This document shows positions 62,093 to 64,000 of a stretch of DNA of 64,000 nt, in pieces. Each line of letters begins with the position of its first letter. Positions within the stretch are counted from its first letter, which is position 1. The notes beneath the pieces were generated by a model. It ran no database searches and was not told where the DNA came from. It saw only the letters and a list, made by a program, of their open reading frames with translations. The stretch is taken from the NCBI GenBank assembly GCA_965601825.1, contig OZ271839.1, positions 2,976,001-3,040,000 of the forward strand, written 5' to 3'. This DNA comes from HXMU1420-13 sp965601825 (lineage in GTDB: Bacteria; Bacteroidota; Rhodothermia; Balneolales; Balneolaceae). The position numbers were made by a program, and so were the translations under genes.

Positions 62093-62139
62093 TAATCTCA
62101 CCTCCTTCATGGATTTTGGGGTTTTTGGTTACTCAAGAG

Positions 62140-62168
62140 GAGCCCGATTATCAATCGGGCTCTTTTTT
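62140..62168 (+). terminator. Strong hairpin between nrdJ and the small gene
   Basis: GAGCCCGATT and AATCGGGCTC form a ten-base stem (62140-62162) with six T on the plus strand and an A-run before it. In the minus direction, where nrdJ ends, the T-run is weak (CTCTT). It may be a bidirectional terminator for nrdJ. Confidence 0.6.
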
Positions 62169-62207
62169 ATTGTTCTATTATTCAATTTTGACTCTCAGGT
62201 TTATCAT

Positions 62208-64000
62208 CTAACTGCAACCTGAGGTAGAGCCGCATGTAATACATTTCAGACATGTTCCATTTCGAACCATGGTCATGCTACCGCATTCCGGGCAGGCATC
62301 ACCAGTGTAACCAAGTTGTTTCGCTTTTTCATATTCGCTTTCATAGCTAGAAGAAGCTTTACCAACGGTTGCAGCTTCGGGAGCGGTGGGTGCCGCAGGA
62401 GCTACTGGTTCTGCCACAACAGGCGCCGGAGCCGGTGCAACTGCTGTTACAGGCGCTGCTGGTTCTGCTTCTTCACCGGTTGGACGAAGATCACGTGTTG
62501 TAATTTGATCAGATGGAACATGAGCTAAATCTTCACGACCTAAGTATGTAACAGCTAACTCACGGAAGATGTAATCAATAACTGATGTACTCATCTTCAC
62601 ATGTGGGTTACCGTTTACCATACCACTTGGTTCGAACTTCGTGAATACGAAGGCATCCACAAATTCTTCTAATGGCACACCGTGTTGTAAGCCAAGTGAA
62701 ATTGAAATAGCAAAACAGTTCAGCAAGCTTCTGAAAGCTGCACCTTCACGGTGCATATCAATAAAGATTTCACCTAACTGACCATTTTCATATTCACCCG
62801 TTCTTAGGTAGACACTCTGACCACCAATTTTTACTTTTTGAGTATAGCCTTCGCGTCGGAACGGAAGTCTTTGGCGACGAGCAACATACTTATGTATGAT
62901 ACGCTCTGCGATTTCAACAACTTTATCTTGTGCCTCGGCAACAACTGGATCCGCTTGAACTGGTGCGTCATCCTCCTCATCCAACTCGTCAAATACATCT
63001 GCCATACTGTTCAATGGCTGACTTAATTTCGAACCATCGCGATAAAGCGCATTTGCTTTCAACATCATTTCCCAAGAAAGCATGTAAGCATCTTTCATGT
63101 CTTCCACAGTTGCTTCATTTGGAAGATTGATGGTTTTAGAAATTGCACCTGATAAGAATGGTTGTGCAGCTGCCATCATTTTGATATGCCCAGCAGCTGA
63201 GATATAACGAGTACCAATTCTACCACACTTGTTTGCGCAATCGAATACAGCCAGATGCTCATCCTTTAAGAATGGAGCTCCTTCTACAGTCATCGTTCCA
63301 CAAACGTAATCGTTTGCAGCTTGAATCTGCTCTTTACTAAATCCAAGATGCTTCAACATATCGAAAGTAAAGTCAGATAATTGCTCTTCAGTAATTCCAA
63401 GAACATCTTTACAGAAATCTTCACCTAAAGTGAATTGGTTGAACGCAAACTTGATATCGAAACTGCTTGGTAATGCTGCTTCGATAGCATCAATTTTATC
63501 TTTTGAAAATCCCTTTTCAGCAAGTGATTCAGGATTTATATGCGGACATCCAACTAGTGAAGCGGCACCTTTTGCGTAATTGATGATCGCTTCAGACTCT
63601 TTTGGTGAGTAACCTAGATTTTTTAAAGCCGATGGCACACTGTTATTGATGATTTTGAAATAGCCACCACCTGCTAATTTCTTAAATTTAACGAGAGCGA
63701 AATCAGGTTCAATTCCAGTCGTGTCACAGTCCATAACCAAACCGATTGTACCTGTTGGTGCTAAAACTGTAACCTGTGCATTGCGATATCCATTCTTTTC
63801 ACCTAGCTCAACAGCTGCATCAGAAGTTTCCTGAGCTGCTTTCAGTAAGTAATCAGGGCAGATTGTAGCATTAATACCTAACGGCCGAACTGTTAAACCT
63901 TCATACTGATCAGGATCAACATTATAGGCTGCTCGTTTGTGATTTCTCATAACTCGCAGCATATGCTCTTTATTCTTTTCGTACCCTTTGAAGGCACCAA
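62208..64000 (-). CDS. nrdJ: Vitamin B12-dependent class II ribonucleotide reductase NrdJ, C-terminal part
   Basis: Open to the right edge, so only the last ~597 residues are present. PTGTIGLVMDCDTTGIEPDFALVKFKKLAGGGYF and SQPLNSMADVFDE are class II RNR sequences. A flexible Ala/Pro linker (VTAVAPAPAPVVAEPVAP) leads to a zinc-type CPECGSMTMV...CLKCITCGSTSGCS tail that re-reduces the active site. Reduces ribonucleotides to deoxyribonucleotides with adenosylcobalamin. The first residues visible are GAFKGYEKNKEHM. Normal length would be much longer, so the N-terminal half lies beyond the window. Confidence 0.96.
   Translation of the reverse strand, partial: GAFKGYEKNKEHMLRVMRNHKRAAYNVDPDQYEGLTVRPLGINATICPDYLLKAAQETSDAAVELGEKNGYRNAQVTVLAPTGTIGLVMDCDTTGIEPDFALVKFKKLAGGGYFKIINNSVPSALKNLGYSPKESEAIINYAKGAASLVGCPHINPESLAEKGFSKDKIDAIEAALPSSFDIKFAFNQFTLGEDFCKDVLGITEEQLSDFTFDMLKHLGFSKEQIQAANDYVCGTMTVEGAPFLKDEHLAVFDCANKCGRIGTRYISAAGHIKMMAAAQPFLSGAISKTINLPNEATVEDMKDAYMLSWEMMLKANALYRDGSKLSQPLNSMADVFDELDEEDDAPVQADPVVAEAQDKVVEIAERIIHKYVARRQRLPFRREGYTQKVKIGGQSVYLRTGEYENGQLGEIFIDMHREGAAFRSLLNCFAISISLGLQHGVPLEEFVDAFVFTKFEPSGMVNGNPHVKMSTSVIDYIFRELAVTYLGREDLAHVPSDQITTRDLRPTGEEAEPAAPVTAVAPAPAPVVAEPVAPAAPTAPEAATVGKASSSYESEYEKAKQLGYTGDACPECGSMTMVRNGTCLKCITCGSTSGCS

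Overview
This is an AT-rich stretch of a Gram-negative chromosome. It most resembles the Balneolales/Rhodothermota side of the Bacteroidota superphylum. Supporting signs are cytochrome c maturation genes with a cysteine-type CcmE, class II (B12-dependent) ribonucleotide reductase, two giant Tricorn-like S41 peptidases, many seven-helix AraC regulators and LytS/LytTR signalling, DUF4212 with a sodium:solute symporter, many signal-peptide exports and lipoproteins, and few strong Shine-Dalgarno sites. The taxonomic placement is inference from gene content; no rRNA gene is present.

Layout. 1-9 kb: sensory and regulatory genes, including two membrane AraC regulators, a nucleotidyl cyclase/TPR/AraC fusion, a DUF457-type membrane hydrolase, a thioredoxin-fold lipoprotein, a quinone-oxidoreductase-like MDR and a DUF998 protein. 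9-16 kb: an amidohydrolase, a LytS/LytTR two-component pair, a four-repeat membrane protein, a TlpA-like redoxin and a serine beta-lactamase-fold lipoprotein. 16.2-17.3 kb: tRNA-Asn followed by two tandem 382-bp units, each made of a GIY-YIG gene, a tRNA-Asn relic and a terminator. 17.3-22.6 kb: leftward run ccmC-ccmD-ccmE-ccmF-DUF5683-like-truA. 22.7-31.5 kb: DPP IV, an outer-membrane barrel, an MFS exporter, dut/DUF3108/ArsC-like, and a lipoprotein, biotin carrier and murA. 31.5-37.9 kb: a 7-bp satellite, RNase G with a structured leader, hslV, hslU and a C-terminal processing protease. 37.9-47 kb: AraC/aldehyde dehydrogenase/DUF779, gamma-glutamyltransferase, a DUF6263-like protein and the first Tricorn-like protease. 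47-64 kb: a membrane nucleotidyltransferase-like protein, thioredoxin, a symporter pair, a VOC protein, a MacB/FtsX permease, an outer-membrane protein, the second Tricorn-like protease, two unknown envelope proteins, an unlisted 36-residue basic protein with a perfect Shine-Dalgarno, and nrdJ running off the right edge.

The most interesting non-housekeeping signals are four. (i) The tRNA-Asn/GIY-YIG tandem array, with palindrome-bearing tRNA relics on both sides. (ii) Matching direct-repeat operators (13-mers, 20-bp period) at 10.37 and 13.06 kb, which fit the LytTR consensus and tie the two-component system to an amidohydrolase and a repeat-containing membrane protein. (iii) A single-chain cyclase-to-AraC regulator with altered substrate-pocket residues. 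(iv) The small basic protein gene with its structured 3' tail. The last two Part 1 cautions: many functions are family-level only, and intrinsic terminators and operators were found by eye.
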